Assembly (NCBI GenBank): GCA_963693315.1
Contig: OY856186.1
Coordinates: forward strand, 130,121,143-130,185,142
Origin: Diogma glabrata
Lineage: Eukaryota; Arthropoda; Insecta; Diptera; Cylindrotomidae
DNA: 64,000 nucleotides
Reading direction: 5' to 3'
Every line of letters starts with the position of its first letter. The stretch's first letter is position 1. A program made the position numbers and the translations under genes. The notes under the pieces were generated by a model, which made no database searches, was not told where the DNA came from, and worked only from the letters and a program-made list of their open reading frames with translations. Positions 47,071-59,735 of this stretch are shown here, in pieces.

Positions 47071-49499
47071 AGATAAAAAATTTTGTCACGGTATTTATTA
47101 ACTTTTAAATAGTATAAATTAAAAAATTTGTTTTTTTTAATTTTTAAAAGCTTTAAATTATACGAATATTGTAATAGAAAAATTGTAAACAATTATAAAT
47201 GATTTTGTATTTATTTTAAATTTAAATATGATAATATATAATTCTAAGTTCAGGAAATTCGATAATTTTAATTCGATGATTAAAGTGCAAAGAAGTCCTC
47301 ATATAATGAATAAGCATTTCCATAATCCCACTAAAAAAATATATAAAGTCCTATTTTCATCTAATTTAAATTATATGAGTTGAACATGTATGATTTATAG
47401 TATCCTAACTCTCTCAATTTTAAAGTTAAAACCTCAATTAAAAACCCGATTTAAAGGTACTTTCAAGGCTATAAGATGATATGTATTTCGACATGCCTAA
47501 ACCCTTCACCAGCAAATTGTTAAGGGTTGAACGACTCGGAAGGAGTGATCCGTGCTCTATAATGCAAACTTGAAACAGTTATATCTTTGGTATTTTTTAT
47601 CCCAACGAAAACAAAATAACACCAATTTTTGGTTAAGAAAAACCCTACGTTTTTGTTTGAAGTAGTGTAATGGATAGTCTGGACTAATGTCTGAACCTAG
47701 TGTATTATAGTCGTAGCTTCCTTAGTTGTTATTTCTTGTATTAATCTGTACCGCTCAGGATAGTTTCTTATCCATTCATCATCAATGGTCATATTTCGCA
47801 TAGTTCCCTTAATCAATAGTTTTCTTATTTTTCTTAAAATCTAACTAAGTTTTCAATAGCTGGACAAACATATGTGAGAAAGAAAATTGCACTAATCACC
47901 CTGATTTTATTTATTAATTATTAAAACATAATATTGGTTAATTTGAATTAATTAATAATTTTCTTTAATTATCATCCATATAAACATTAAAATTTAATCT
48001 TACAACACCCTAAAATTGACGCGCGCTATGCTTCCTTTCGATTATTCTCACTATACTACTTCAATTTGAATTCTCTAAACATCAAACGTAACTTACACAA
48101 CGAAGTTTTCAAAACCTTACAACAGCTGTGCGTTTATTTTTACAGTCATTAACATGCAAAGAAGTATTATCTTGCTTTGTTATACATTCAATCTGTTTTT
48201 CTCTTTGCCTGAGAACAAGAAAATTTACTTCAAACAATCTTTCCGATATAAAACCGACCTTCACTGTACGACTTTTGTAGTTTTGTAATGCCTGAACGCC
48301 TTAACGTCGATTAAACTTGTAATTGATTCATTCTGAATTCAATGATAAATGTTATTAATATATCGGAAATAAGTTGTATCGTAAAATTGTTATTGCGCAA
48401 TATTTTGAAAAACCAAACAGTTTTGTTTAACTATAAAAATTTCCTAACACTTGATTTGAATTAATTGTTTTACATCTGAAACCCTATATTCGAGGTTTTC
48501 GATTTTCTAAAAGGAATTTTTTTTGGTATATATGGACCGACTGTAGTCTTTTCAATCTCTTAGTTCAGCACCTATCTCTCATGAATGACAAAATTTAAGA
48601 TGAAAATTTTGCATTCATGCATTTTTTCTTAATATTAAGTTAATATTAAGTAGAAAAATTTTTAGTTAAATTAAAGTTTTTTTTTAAAATTAAATCAATT
48701 AGTTCAATTGTTTTTAAATGTCCGTCCCGGTAGTGCAATTTAGCAAAATTTAGTTGTCTCGTGATGTTTAAAACAAAATAAAAAAATACGCATTTGTATT
48801 GTGCCGTGAAAGCCAAAAAGTTATAAAAAAATAATATATATGTATGTGACGTACTCCCAACAGTAAACGCGCTCTCCTACTTTTAGTGCAATTTTTTTTA
48901 TGTTTGTAAAATACAAACATAAACGCTCTTAGTTCTATTACTTTCGCGATTGGATGTTTGACATCGCTTATTGGATTACATTTTGTTTTAATTGCATGTT
49001 CGGTTTTGGCGTATAGCAAAATTTACAATAAATCAGTGATAAAATCTAGTCGTAGAAGTATTATGTATAGTGAAATTATATTAATTTATTTATTTATTTT
49101 GTACGCGTCCAATTAGAAAAATTTGAGTGTAAATTGATCAATGAAAAATAAAAAAATAAATATTATCTGTTTGTGCCGTAATAACGTAAAAAAATTTACT
49201 ACCATAAAAAAAAAAATCATATATATGTTTGTGATTGCAATAAGTAAAAATTTTGGAACAATCGGAAGGTCAGTTATTTGTTACTATTTATTTAATTCAA
49301 TATGATATAAGTAATTGTCCAGGAAACTGTGGTTATGAATTTAAGTTTAACATTGTATTGAATATAATCAAAATTCCGTTTACGGATAAAAAAATTTATG
49401 TGTTATTAATTGGAATGTCTTAATCCAAAACGGTGAACATACGCAAATTAATCACTCTAGTGTGCGGTTTCTAGATTAAAAAGTTTTGTTGAATTGTAC
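47071..49499. other. AT-rich sequence, no gene seen
   Basis: Short frames only; nothing recognisable on either strand. The 83-codon minus frame 48768-49019 has no family I know. Confidence 0.4.
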
Positions 49500-51190
49500 T
49501 ACCGTATTACAACAGTATTTCAACGCAACCTTGAGACCAAATTATTTTGGTATCAAATCAACATTTTTCTGTACAGTAGTGGTATCATAGTGGTCATCTT
49601 TTACAACGATTCATGATCCAATATTGGCTACCTCAGTTTCAACTTTGACAACGAAGTTTTATATAATATTTATATCATTCCTGTCAAACTTCTACAACGC
49701 ATTTGCCTACAATATTTGCACCATTAGTTTCAACTTTGACAACGAAGATGGATACAGTATTAGTTGCATCATAGTCAACTATAACCCGAAGTTTTATACA
49801 ATATTGGACCATCCTTGTCAAACTTTTAGAACATATTTTCATCCAACTTATATCAACATTGCCGAAGTTTTACCACAAGGTTTTACTCAATATTCATGTT
49901 ACCATATCAAAGTTATATAACGTATTTTCATCAAACTTATAGCTTCATTGTCAAGGTTTTACAACCAAGTTATATCCGATATTCACGTTACCATATCAAA
50001 ATTTGTTGTCAACCTATTTCAACTGTAATTGTAATTTATTCGACAATTTTTTGTATCAACCCCTGCTGAGTATTGGTTCTCTACCTATTTCAACTGTAAT
50101 TATAGTTTATTCAACGAGTACTTATCCAAATTATTATCTGTTGCTGCAACGATTATTCGACTATAGTGTCATTGGTCAATCGGTTATTTACACGAACCAT
50201 TATCTGACATTTTTAACGCATGTGGTGACCAATTTAATCAACGTTCATAATTACCAATTTCTCCGATGCTTATGATTTCAAATTCATTCAACGATTTTGA
50301 TTATAAAATTATTCGACGATTTCGATTACAAATTTAGTCAACGATCTCGATTCCAAATTTATTCAACAATTTTGATTACAAATTTATTCAACAACTTTGA
50401 TTACAAATTTATTCGACGCTTATGATGACCAATATAATCAACGTTTATAATTATCAATTTCTCCGATGCTTATGATTACAAATTCATTTAACGATTTTGA
50501 TTATAAAATTATTTGACGATTTCGATTACAAATTTATTCAACGATCTCGATTCCAAATTTGTTCAACAATTTTGATTACAAATTTATTCAACAACTTTGA
50601 TTACAAATTTTGATGACCAATATAATCAACGTTTATAATTACCAATTGCTTCGATGCTTATGATTACAATTTTATTCAACAATTTTGATTACCAATTTAT
50701 TCAACGATTTGGATCACAAATTTATTCCACGCATTTGATTATAAATTTAGTCAACGCTTTTGACTACAACTTTATTCAACGATTTTGCCTATAAAATTAT
50801 TCAACGATTTTGATCACAAATTTATTCAACGCATTTGATTATAAATTTCGTCAACGCTTTTGACTACAAATTTATTCAACGATTTTGCCTATAAAATTAT
50901 TCAACGATTTTGATCACATATTTATTCAACGCATTTGATTATAAATTTAGTCAACGCTTTTGACTACAACTTTATTCAACGATTTCTCCCATAAAATTAT
51001 TCAACGATTTTGATCACAAATTTATTCAACGCATTTGATTATAAATTTCGTCAACGCTTTTGACTACAAATTTATTCAACGATTTTGCCTATAAAATTTA
51101 TTCAACGCATTTGATCACAAATTTAGTCAACGCTTTTGACTACAACTTTATTCAACGATTTTGATTATGAAATTCTCCCTCAAATAATTG
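49500..51190 (+). repeat. ~27-30-bp minisatellite with higher-order repeats
   Basis: The basic unit is close to TTATTCAACGATTTTGATTACAAA. It is highly regular from about 50270 to 51170 and degenerate from 49500 to 50270, where the unit is longer and recalls TTTCAACTTTGACAACGAAG. Two higher-order periods are visible: a ~190-bp block at 50270 and again near 50460, and a ~115-bp block (GACTACAA..., GCCTATAAAATT, GATCACAAATTT, GCATTTGATTATAAATTT) repeated about four times from 50740. The open frames at 49624-49920 and 50003-50275 are likely by-products. Confidence 0.92.
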
Positions 51191-51279
51191 CAAACATATT
51201 CGACGTTTATAAATACAACTTTACTCTACGTTTATTATTACGAATGGCGACAACCTCTTTTTATTCAACTTGTATGAAG

Positions 51280-51640
51280 CCGTACTGATGGAGGGCTGAA
51301 TTAAGCAGGATTGGAGGCCAGGCGGATATAACCATGGGTGAGTCTATTTGATTGATTTTCTTTACTATTCATGGGATTTAGGGGTGTGAATGTGTGTGTG
51401 TGTGTGGGCGTATGTGAGTGAACGAGGGGGTTGAACGTGCCGACCGTGGTTCTTTCGTAGAAGGGGGTCGCCAGAGTCTCCTTTCCACACTTGTATTTGT
51501 TTCCATTTCTGATCTGTTTTGAAAAATGCGTACATTTCCGTATTTGTGCTGAAGCAGCAGGTTATTAATATCTCCTATCCACGATGATTGAGACTAAGTC
51601 GAACGGCAATACAACATTTCTAGGTACGCTTCCTGCTAAG
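51280..51640 (-). repeat. dispersed repeat, copy B with (GT)n tract
   Basis: 51395-51560 is the inverted counterpart of 8436-8600. Adjacent sequence includes a (GT)n run at about 51388-51408. The sequence is more GC-rich than its surroundings, consistent with a mobile origin. Confidence 0.75.
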
Positions 51641-51649
51641 CCACTCCCA

Positions 51650-52690
51650 TTATCATCATGAGAGGCACTTCATTACAGTAGTTTTTTACGTATATTTGTT
51701 AGTTTTAAAGTTATTTTGAACAGAAGGTACTTTTTTAGGAAATTTGAAAATTCCTTTTTCATTATTATCAAACTTTTTTCGGAAAATACGTATTCTAATC
51801 TAGCAAAACTTCTGGATCACATAGGTAACACTAAAATACAGCTAGTTGTAAAAGGGCTATGGTCAATATAAACTCCATTGGGAATGACCGAGATTTTAAC
51901 GCTGAGCTTCTATTTTGAATTCGAAATGCCTGCATCGTAACTTGGTTTTTTTAATACAAACGACTTGAACTAGATGCCCATTTTAAAGGTCTTTCCAATC
52001 ATTACAAAAAAATATGATAGTTTTATCCGAAAAATGCATTTCTTTTCCGTTATTTAACGTTGAATTTGTAACGTATTCTTTTTGGTTGAAATTACCGAAA
52101 GATGATCACCGGGTACTTCTATCACCACGAGATTTAAAGTCTCAGTATCAGGGTTCATAATAGTGATCATTACTTACAAAGAAAAATTTTTAATTTCAGA
52201 GTACCCACATAACAATATAAAAGGGAATTAAATCTACTTTCCACTTTATAGCCAACTCACGATCGCCTAGAATTAGAGTAAAAAGGAAATTGGTCATCTT
52301 CACTATCAAACTACTAAGTTTACTGCTTCATCATAATAAAATTAAAATTATTTAATTAGCAAAAATAAAATATTTTCATTTACTAGTATTAATCAGAAAG
52401 AAGAAATGTCGTTACTAAATTTTATTTATTAAAATAGAAAAAATAAAGAAACTCACGACGAATCCAGTTGGGTTGAATCTTGATGATGGGTTGGAAAAAA
52501 TCATTCAAATCTTCTTCACTCGATTATAATCCAAAATCAATATTCAGTCTTCAAATAACTTTCTCCTAATGTTGTGACGAAAGCATATATGTATTCACCA
52601 ATAAATAATTTGTTCTTCCACTAGATGACATATCAGCAGCATTTAATTATCAACAGGACATATTTTCAACGTTTAATCATCAACAGCACA
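51650..52690. other. no gene seen
   Basis: No ORF or terminal repeat recognised. Confidence 0.4.
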
Positions 52691-52870
52691 TATGATTGAT
52701 TTAGATGATCAACATTTCATCTAATTTATTAATTAAATAGAAAGACAAAAATGTTTATATTTTCGTATAATTATCACCGCACATACGATCAGCATTAGAT
52801 TTAGATGATCAACATTTCATCCAATTTAATAATTAATTAGAAAGACAAAAAATGTTTATATTTTCGTATT
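52691..52870 (+). repeat. ~100-bp spaced direct duplication
   Basis: TTTAGATGATCAACATTTCATC, then AATTAGAAAGACAAAAA and TGTTTATATTTTCGTAT, occur twice (from about 52695 and about 52797). Near-identical copies suggest a local duplication. Confidence 0.8.
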
Positions 52871-53930
52871 ATTTTAATATTTGTTTTTTTAATTTTATTT
52901 ATTTTTATTACAACTTTAGACACATTGTACAATCTTATTTAGCATTTATAAATTTGATTAAACTGCACACAAATTTTTAAAGTTTTCATTTCATATAAAA
53001 TAATTTTAACTAATTTAGCGTAATGGCTTTATAAACATATCACATTAACAATTTCAACACAAATTGTGGCCATCTTAATCTCTTTCTTTAAGATATTTAA
53101 ATTAAGTTTTGCTTTGCTTGGTTTTTATTTTTATTTTTGTTAATTTATTTAAGCTAGTTCAAGATGCACTATATAATTTATTCACTGGTTCCAAAAAAAT
53201 TACAAATTTTTAATTTATTGCCATAAAAAACTTATTATAAGTTACTTTAAGCACAATTTAAAATTTATTTGGCTGGAACCTAAGCCACGCTTACTAACTT
53301 ACTAAGAGTTAGAAGCTTCGAACTAGCAAGAGCTAGTTAGAACTTGTAAGAGCTAGCAATAGCTAGTAAGAGAGATAAGTTGAAGGAAAACCATCTCTTA
53401 TATTTAATTTTTGCCAGAAAACCGCAAAAATAAATCAAAATTTTATCAAAATTAAATTAAATAAAGAATCCCAATTTACTATGCAGTTTATCGGTAATGT
53501 TTATTTAATTTAGTTTATTTCATTTAATTTAGATGGCAATGATAATCCATCTTTATTGCGATCAGCTGTTTTGAATTTAAAAATACAAACAGAACAAAAT
53601 CAAGAAATTTAATTTGTTTATACATAGAAAAAAAACACGTAATTCAAATGTAAAATATGGAGGGGCTGAAATCTCACAGCTCTGAGATATCAAGACTTCG
53701 GTCTGGGTAAAGGATTTTGATATAGTTTTCGCAAAAAACTTTCACGAGGACATGGTTTTTAGTTTAGCGCAGCGATGTATATCAAACATAACTTTTTGTT
53801 AAAGTACAAGTATTTTTTATATCTGTTTAAAAATTTATTACAAAACTAACACGAAACATCAATACGTTGCCGGAAAATTATAATCAAAATTCCAAAAATA
53901 TTGTTAAATTAAATAAAATCAAACTTTTTC
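52871..53930. other. no gene seen
   Basis: AT-rich. 53290-53375 contains repeated AAGAGCTAG/AGCTAGTAAGAG words. Confidence 0.4.
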
Positions 53931-54335
53931 AAAATTCCAAAAATATTCTAAAAATTAGAATGAAATCGAATTGGGTAAAAACAAATAAAAATCTCTCTTT
54001 TGACACACTTGACAACATTTTTTTTGACAAACTTATAATGCCATAATTCTCTATAATAATAATAAAATTTCGATTCAAACAAACAATTTTATTTTTTTCC
54101 AAAAAGTTGGGTAAAAAAATAAATAAAAATCTCTCTTTTGACACACTTGACAACATTTTTTTGACAAACTTATAATGCCATTATTCTCAATAATAATAAT
54201 AAAATTTCATTTCCAACAAACAATTAATTTTATTTTTTTTTTTCCAAAAAATTAGGTAAAAAAATAAATAAAAATTTTTCTTTTGACACACTTGACAACA
54301 TTTTTTTGACAAACTTATAATGCAATAATCTTGTT
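53930..54335 (+). repeat. ~135-145-bp tandem repeat, three units
   Basis: Three copies of TTTGACACACTTGACAACATTTTTTTGACAAACTTATAATGC with the surrounding block, at about 53998, 54136 and 54284. Sequence between copies (ATAATAATAATAAAATTTC, CCAAAAA) is also repeated. The 75-codon minus frame comes from this repetition. Confidence 0.9.
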
Positions 54336-54589
54336 TTTGATCTCACATACCAATCCCGACCATCAAGATTCCCCCAAATTTAATGTTCCTACTCGTAATC
54401 ACTTAAAATGAACGCTTTTTAAGCCAAAAATATGAAAATTTGCTATTTTTGATACACATAATGATTTTTTTGACACACTTCTGGTACAGTTATCGAACAC
54501 AGCGTCCTTTCGGACCTGTCCCTTGTGAATACCTATTTTTAGAAAAAAAAATTTTTGAGATCCCTCAAGCCGTTTTCCCTGCAATGTAG

Positions 54590-54640
54590 GTAATGACGGA
54601 CGGACGGCCGGACGGCCGGCAGACAGACATACATTTTTTT
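54590..54640. repeat. GGACG/GGCCG-rich short repeat
   Basis: GACGGACGGACGGCCGGACG, then GCCGGCAGACAGACA. Very GC-rich in an AT-rich setting; probably the core of a dispersed element that extends to about 54700 (CCTAAAACGTCGAGAAATG). Confidence 0.7.
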
Positions 54641-54749
54641 TTTTGCTTTTTTAGAATCAGTAGGTCCTAAAACGTCGAGAAATGCCAAAAAAAGTGGGGG
54701 TAAGAATTTCACTTTTGGCTCATGAATGTAATACTTAGTTCTTTCAGAC

Positions 54750-55394
54750 CGAAGTAATAATTATTAACATTGACCTATATATAAATTTGATCCAAACCCA
54801 TTTCCTTTTTTGCATTTACTACATGTACCGTAACGGTCAATTGATAATCAATAAATTTGATTCACATCTTAATAGGTTTAAATAATTTACAAGTTTAATT
54901 TTTATGAATCGAATATTACTCATTTTAACATATCGGTGAGGAAGAATTTTGAAATAGATTCATGAGTATAAGAAAATAATTTTGTTTCTTGTTGTTGAAC
55001 AGAAAAGTTTTGCCAACTTGGAATCTTGAATAAATTCTATAGAGTATGGTTATAAGGAACCGAATGCAAACGTTACAAATTCTTCGAAACAAGTCGTTAA
55101 AAAAATGTCTCGTCATTGAGCCATAACTTGCTTGATTTTGGACCTACAACCCTCATAAAAACAACAATCTCTTCATTTTTTTAAGTTTCATTTATGTTGA
55201 TTACTAAATTTTTGATAGAACACTCTAAGCTTAAGAGTTATTTTCGAAAAACTATCAAAAACCATGCATTTTTCAACGAAGAATATAAGTTTTCAATTGC
55301 GAATAACTCGAAAAATATCTATCTATCGAAAAAACCATATACAACATTTTATACTTCAAATGTGTCCTTTTATCTATTTTTGGGGCTACTTTGA
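54750..55394. other. no gene established
   Basis: A 66-codon plus frame (55194-55394) has no recognisable motif. Probably part of the same non-coding repeat as 55395-55616. Confidence 0.4.
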
Positions 55395-55620
55395 GTGAAA
55401 AATATTCCACCCTCGAGCAGGGGTGGAATCCACCCCAGGATAAAAGAACACATCAGCGCTATGCCACTTTCGTTCCTTGAGCCATTCCTAAACTACTCAC
55501 CAAATTTCTTGTTAATGGTTAATCGGACAAGGTTCAAAGAATTCGAAGCGGAAAACGTGTCTATTCGTAAAACTCAGCAAAGTCCTATTAAAATGACAAA
55601 TGTGTACAGAAGTTAGACAT
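55395..55620. repeat. dispersed repeat with GGGGTGGAATCCACCCC hairpin
   Basis: A perfect 17-bp palindrome (55420-55436) is followed by AGGATAAAAGAACACATCAGCG. I recall similar GGGGTGG...CCACCCC-AGGATAAAA segments as a widespread insect repeat. The 73-codon frame across it is probably not a gene. Confidence 0.55.
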
Positions 55621-55724
55621 AGCGTGTACATATTTTGCTACTCTTATAATACCATATGAAATTTTAAATTTGAACTTAACAATTCTTTTATTGCATAAAT
55701 TTTGTTAAAAAATAATTTGGTTAT

Positions 55725-55897
55725 AAATTTTGTTTATATTGTTTAAACAATATAAATATTTAATTGCGCACATTGTAATGTTTCTGATTTCAAATAATAT
55801 ATAAAAACACACATTTTAAAAAAAAATCATAAAAATCGGAGCTGTCCCTGAGGACTTAGAAGTTTTACTGATTTTGAAGCTAATTTTACTCGACTAT
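55725..55897 (-). repeat. dispersed inverted repeat pair, copy 2
   Basis: Reverse complement of 46905-47070, with an extra ~15 bp near the GTCGAGTAAAATTA end. No coding content. Confidence 0.85.
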
Positions 55898-56445
55898 ATA
55901 GAATGTGAATGTTATTATCTTCCAATCACAAAACCAAAACTCTTATTGTGAATGGTTAATAACATCATTCACAGTTTGCTTACTAAAACCCAGCTATATA
56001 CAGTATCTAAATAAAAATCCATATATAAATATGTAAGCACTATTTTGGTGGTACCATTTAAAGTTATTTACCCCAACCAAAATGTGGGCAATAAATATAT
56101 AATAGTAGAGTAGTAGTAGTACTAGTAGATGTGCCGGAACACATTTGTTTTTAGCAAAACGAAGAAAAACGAGAAGGGTTTGTTTATTCTTCGATTATTC
56201 TGTTTTTCGAGTTATTTGTTTCACAATTGATCAAAATCTATTGAATCAATAAATCAAACTCTCATATAATATGTTGTGGTTATTTTGTTGGGAGGTCTTT
56301 TTGCAATTTCTATTTACAATGCCCGAATTTCGGCCACTAGGCGATTCTCATTTACAGTGAATTACGTAAATTTTTTTACGATTTTATTTACGATTGATTT
56401 ATATTATTATTTTTATTATTTTATTTAATATTTATTATTTATAGT

Positions 56446-56640
56446 GTGTCTGCCCAAGGATTAGAGCCCGGCACTGACGAGGTAGGTTCGAATCCCAACC
56501 GAAACACGAAAAAATGTGAAGTGGAGTTTTTTCTGAGAAACTTCAAACCATACCTTTGAATTGAAAAAATTCCAATTACTTCTTTACTTACTTGAGTTTA
56601 ATTGATCTCAAAAATCCAAAATTAATTTAAATTCCCTTAA
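56446..56640 (+). repeat. tRNA-derived SINE, 5'-truncated copy
   Basis: Contains GTGTCTGCCCAAGGATT and a B box, GGTTCGAATCCCAACC. The tRNA-unrelated body follows: GAAACACGAAAAAATGTGAAG, GAGAAACTTCAAACCATACC, TTGAATTGAAAAAATTCCAA, up to TTAATTGATCTCAAAAATCC. The A-box part is missing. Nearly identical to the copy at 56927. Confidence 0.85.
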
Positions 56641-56926
56641 TGTAGTCTAATGTTAATACATTTAGGACTACAACTTGACCAAGTGTCAGCCATTGATTTC
56701 ACATTGATTGGAAACAATCAATAATGACTATACAATCGTGACTTAGGATGTTAATTAGAATAGAAATGCTCCCCATTATATGAATTCACACAAAGTATTG
56801 TCTAGAAATTTAATGCAAAAAATCCCATATAATGTAAAAACATTTCCATAATATGGAGTCTAATGACAGTGGAAAAATTCAAATTAAGTAAAATAAATAA
56901 GTGATGAAGGAGTTTCAACTCTGAAA

Positions 56927-57132
56927 TGGTCATCGCCTCAACGGCGTAATCGATAGCGTGTCTGCCCAAGGATTCGAGCCGGGCACTGACGAGGTAGGTT
57001 TGAACCCCAACCGAAACACGAAAAAATGTGAAGTGGAGTTTTTTTCTGAGAAACTTCAAACCATACCTTTGAATTGAAAAAATTCCAATTACTTCTTTAC
57101 TTACTTAAGTTTAATTGATCTCAAAAATCCAA
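56927..57132 (+). repeat. tRNA-derived SINE, fuller copy
   Basis: A tRNA-like 5' region (GCCTCAACGGCGTAATCGAT, then AGCGTGTCTG as A box; GGTTTGAACCCCAACC as B box) is followed by the same body as the 56446 copy. The A-box context GGCGTAATCGATAGCG resembles tRNA-Arg (recall). Read here in direct orientation. Would be transcribed by RNA polymerase III. Confidence 0.88.
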
Positions 57133-57179
57133 AATTTATTATTTATATTTAATTTAAAGATTTTAGAATTTTTTAATTT

Positions 57180-57288
57180 TATTTTTACCCGGTATCGGGT
57201 AGTAAAAAAATTGCCGGTTCCGGATATTTCAAAATTGGATCGGGTACCGGGTAATTGCTGGGTACTCGGTGCATCACTACTTATTAGA
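57180..57288 (-). repeat. hAT-like terminus
   Basis: On the minus strand it begins TAGTGATGCACCGAGTACCC and continues with CCGG-rich subterminal words (CCGGTACCCGATCC, CCGGAACCGGC, CCCGATACCGGG). Typical of a hAT end; the body and the other end were not found. Confidence 0.6.
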
Positions 57289-57289
57289 A

Positions 57290-59204
57290 TAAAATAAACA
57301 TCTGTTGAGTTAATGTGAGATACCATATACCACTAGCAAAAGCAGTGAAATATCCGAAAAAAATATTGTTCTATATCATATTTTAATATGTGATAGGATT
57401 TATTGTTTAGTAAAACTTCTTTAAAAAAAATGTTGCGTAAATCAACACCTTAGATTAGAACACATGCTCCTGTAGGATGTTTGGCTTAAAAGATTTTTAT
57501 GTGTTGTTGTGACATATATTGTAATTCCTACAACACAACACATTTTATTTTAAAAACACTGATTTGTTTAATAAACAATTAAATAACCATGGTATACTAA
57601 AACATGCATAATTGGAAAATGAACAACTTTCTCTTTGTCCAAACACCAGACATTCAGTTGAAGAATTCTTTCCAACTACACAAATCGTAATGCAGTAAAA
57701 AAGTTTGGAAATGGAACTTAAATAGGCAACGTTTTCCGTACCGAATCTTTGTTTAGCCAACTGAAAATCATGACCTTTGTACCGAAAATTATGCTGATTC
57801 CTGACAAGTAAATTTAACCACAACATGATTTTTATTCTAAAGAGAATTTGTGGTTTTGAAGAAATTTAAAACCAGTTCTCCGTTATGAAGAAAAAGAAAA
57901 AAAATAGTTTTATGAAAAGATTTCGAAAAGGCAAGGTAATTATGTTCTCATTATCTCTTTGCAAGCGTACTTAACCAACTTCAGCTTTAACGTAATGAAC
58001 TTCTTGATCACCTTTCTTAAAAAGTTTCACCCAAATAAATTTTGAATTATTTAATATTTTTATTATGCGTGTTTTATTATACAGGGGAGGTGAAAGGATT
58101 AGTATTTTAACAAAAAAAAAATATTTTCCATTAAATTCCTTTTTAGAACAATATTTAATTATTTTGCTTAAATGCCGGGGAGTATTGATGATTAAAAAGT
58201 GTTTGATAATATTTCTGGGTGCTCGTCCCCAAAAAATTTCGTTGATTTTTCATAACAAATTGCTATTACGCTATTACAAAAACGTTTGTAATAAAGGAAG
58301 AAATAACAAAAAGAATTTTGTCAGTCATTTACAAGTATGACTAACAAAATACGTTAAGGATATCTATTTTATACGGTACATACATGTATTTGTCGTATGG
58401 TCGGTGAGGGTGTTGTAACAAAGTGGCTGATTATGTTCAAACGTTTATTGATTTGTTTTGTAACAAGTTTTTGTGAATAATATAGAATATCGATATAATT
58501 TGTATTAAAATCTATATTCAAATTTCAAAACTTTTTAAGGTAAATAAAAATAAAAAAAAAATACAACATTGTAAAGAATCTGTAGAAATATCCGCTTTTG
58601 TCTAATGCGAAATGATTGAATGTTAAAGGATGGTAAAAGACTATTTTATCGATATGGTGAGCAAAAAATAAAAAACGGTTTGTTGAATAAAATTAAAATA
58701 AAGGAAAATGACTAGTAAACCAATTTAAATGTTTTACATAATATCCTTTCCATTTAAAATGATTTTTATTATTTTATTTTGCTTTGAATCTAAAGTGATA
58801 AGAAAAAGCAATTGTCTTTATCCCATCTTTTCGTTGATACAAAGAGAATGTTCAAAGGAATTGAAATTTATAACATAAAATTGGAATTGAAGTTAAATTA
58901 ATAAAGGACCACTTAGTTTTTTTCGTTAGAAGATAAAATTTTAATTTTTAACTTTGATGTTATTTGTGTATAGAGAGAACACCAATAATCTGTAATCTGT
59001 AATCATATATTTATTCTTTGTTTCCAATCCAAAACGGATTTGAAACTGAAGTGACATGTTCTATCTCTCTTTGGACGGGTTTGACTTCTTTGCTAGTAAA
59101 TTCCATATAGTTCGTTCCATTGGGTATACAAATAAGTTCTAATCGTTTTTTTTTTGCTAAACTTAAAGAATTTTTTATGTTGCAAGTAAAACTTTACTTA
59201 ATAA
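57290..59204. other. no gene established
   Basis: Frames of 91-93 codons (57545-57826 minus, 58065-58340 plus) show no recognisable motif. Otherwise AT-rich. Confidence 0.4.
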
Positions 59205-59735
59205 AAGTAATTTCCATCTTAATCTACAATATTCTTCCATCTTTCAGGTAATAAACAAATTCTGTTGGTGAAAAACTCTGGATGCTTGTATGCTATTTAG
59301 GTGTCAAATCAATTTTTAATATCTTCATAAGAGCGGAAGTGCTGGTCAGCCAGGGTTGACTGCATGGATCCAAAAAATGGTAGACCATGGGGTAGACCTT
59401 TCCATCGCTGCCTTTCCAGTAAGCTTTTGATTACAAAAGCAACAAATGGCCTAGATTGAAAGATAAACTTGTGGCGATTGTGCCATTCAGGCTATTTTTC
59501 GCCCACGGCTTGCTTCAAACGCATCGGTTTTTGTTTGTAACGTTCCCCCGTGATTGTTTCGCCTACTTTTAATACTCCTAATAACCACACCTCACTGGTT
59601 CTACCAAGTGGGACCATTATCTTCGATACATGAATATCTGGCTTTGGCGTTGACAGCTCGAGCTCGTCTGGTTTTCGCCCTGGTGGTACATGTTTCCCGT
59701 GATCTTCTGAGGTCAAATTTTATCCTTCCGCTGTA
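59205..59735 (-). pseudogene. mariner transposase, C-terminal half, decayed
   Basis: Minus strand. 59716-59492 gives LSTPKPDIHVSKIM then GVLKVGETITGERYKQ and RLKQAVGEK, the mariner STPKPNIH / LKPGETITGDRY region. After a stop the frame continues: a degraded segment where the HDNARPH motif is expected reads FIFQSRPFVA, so the second catalytic Asp is lost. Then GLPHGLPFFGSMQSTLADQHF corresponds to the HPPYSPDLAPSDYHLF...LAEQHF region with ~15 residues deleted, followed by LPERWKNIVD*DGNYF, the mariner C-terminus. Stops and the deletion make it inactive. No flanking inverted repeats recognised. Confidence 0.85.

Noticed and set aside
49624..50275. Two 90-98-codon frames in the minisatellite
   Set aside because: They follow the repeat periodicity and lack any domain.
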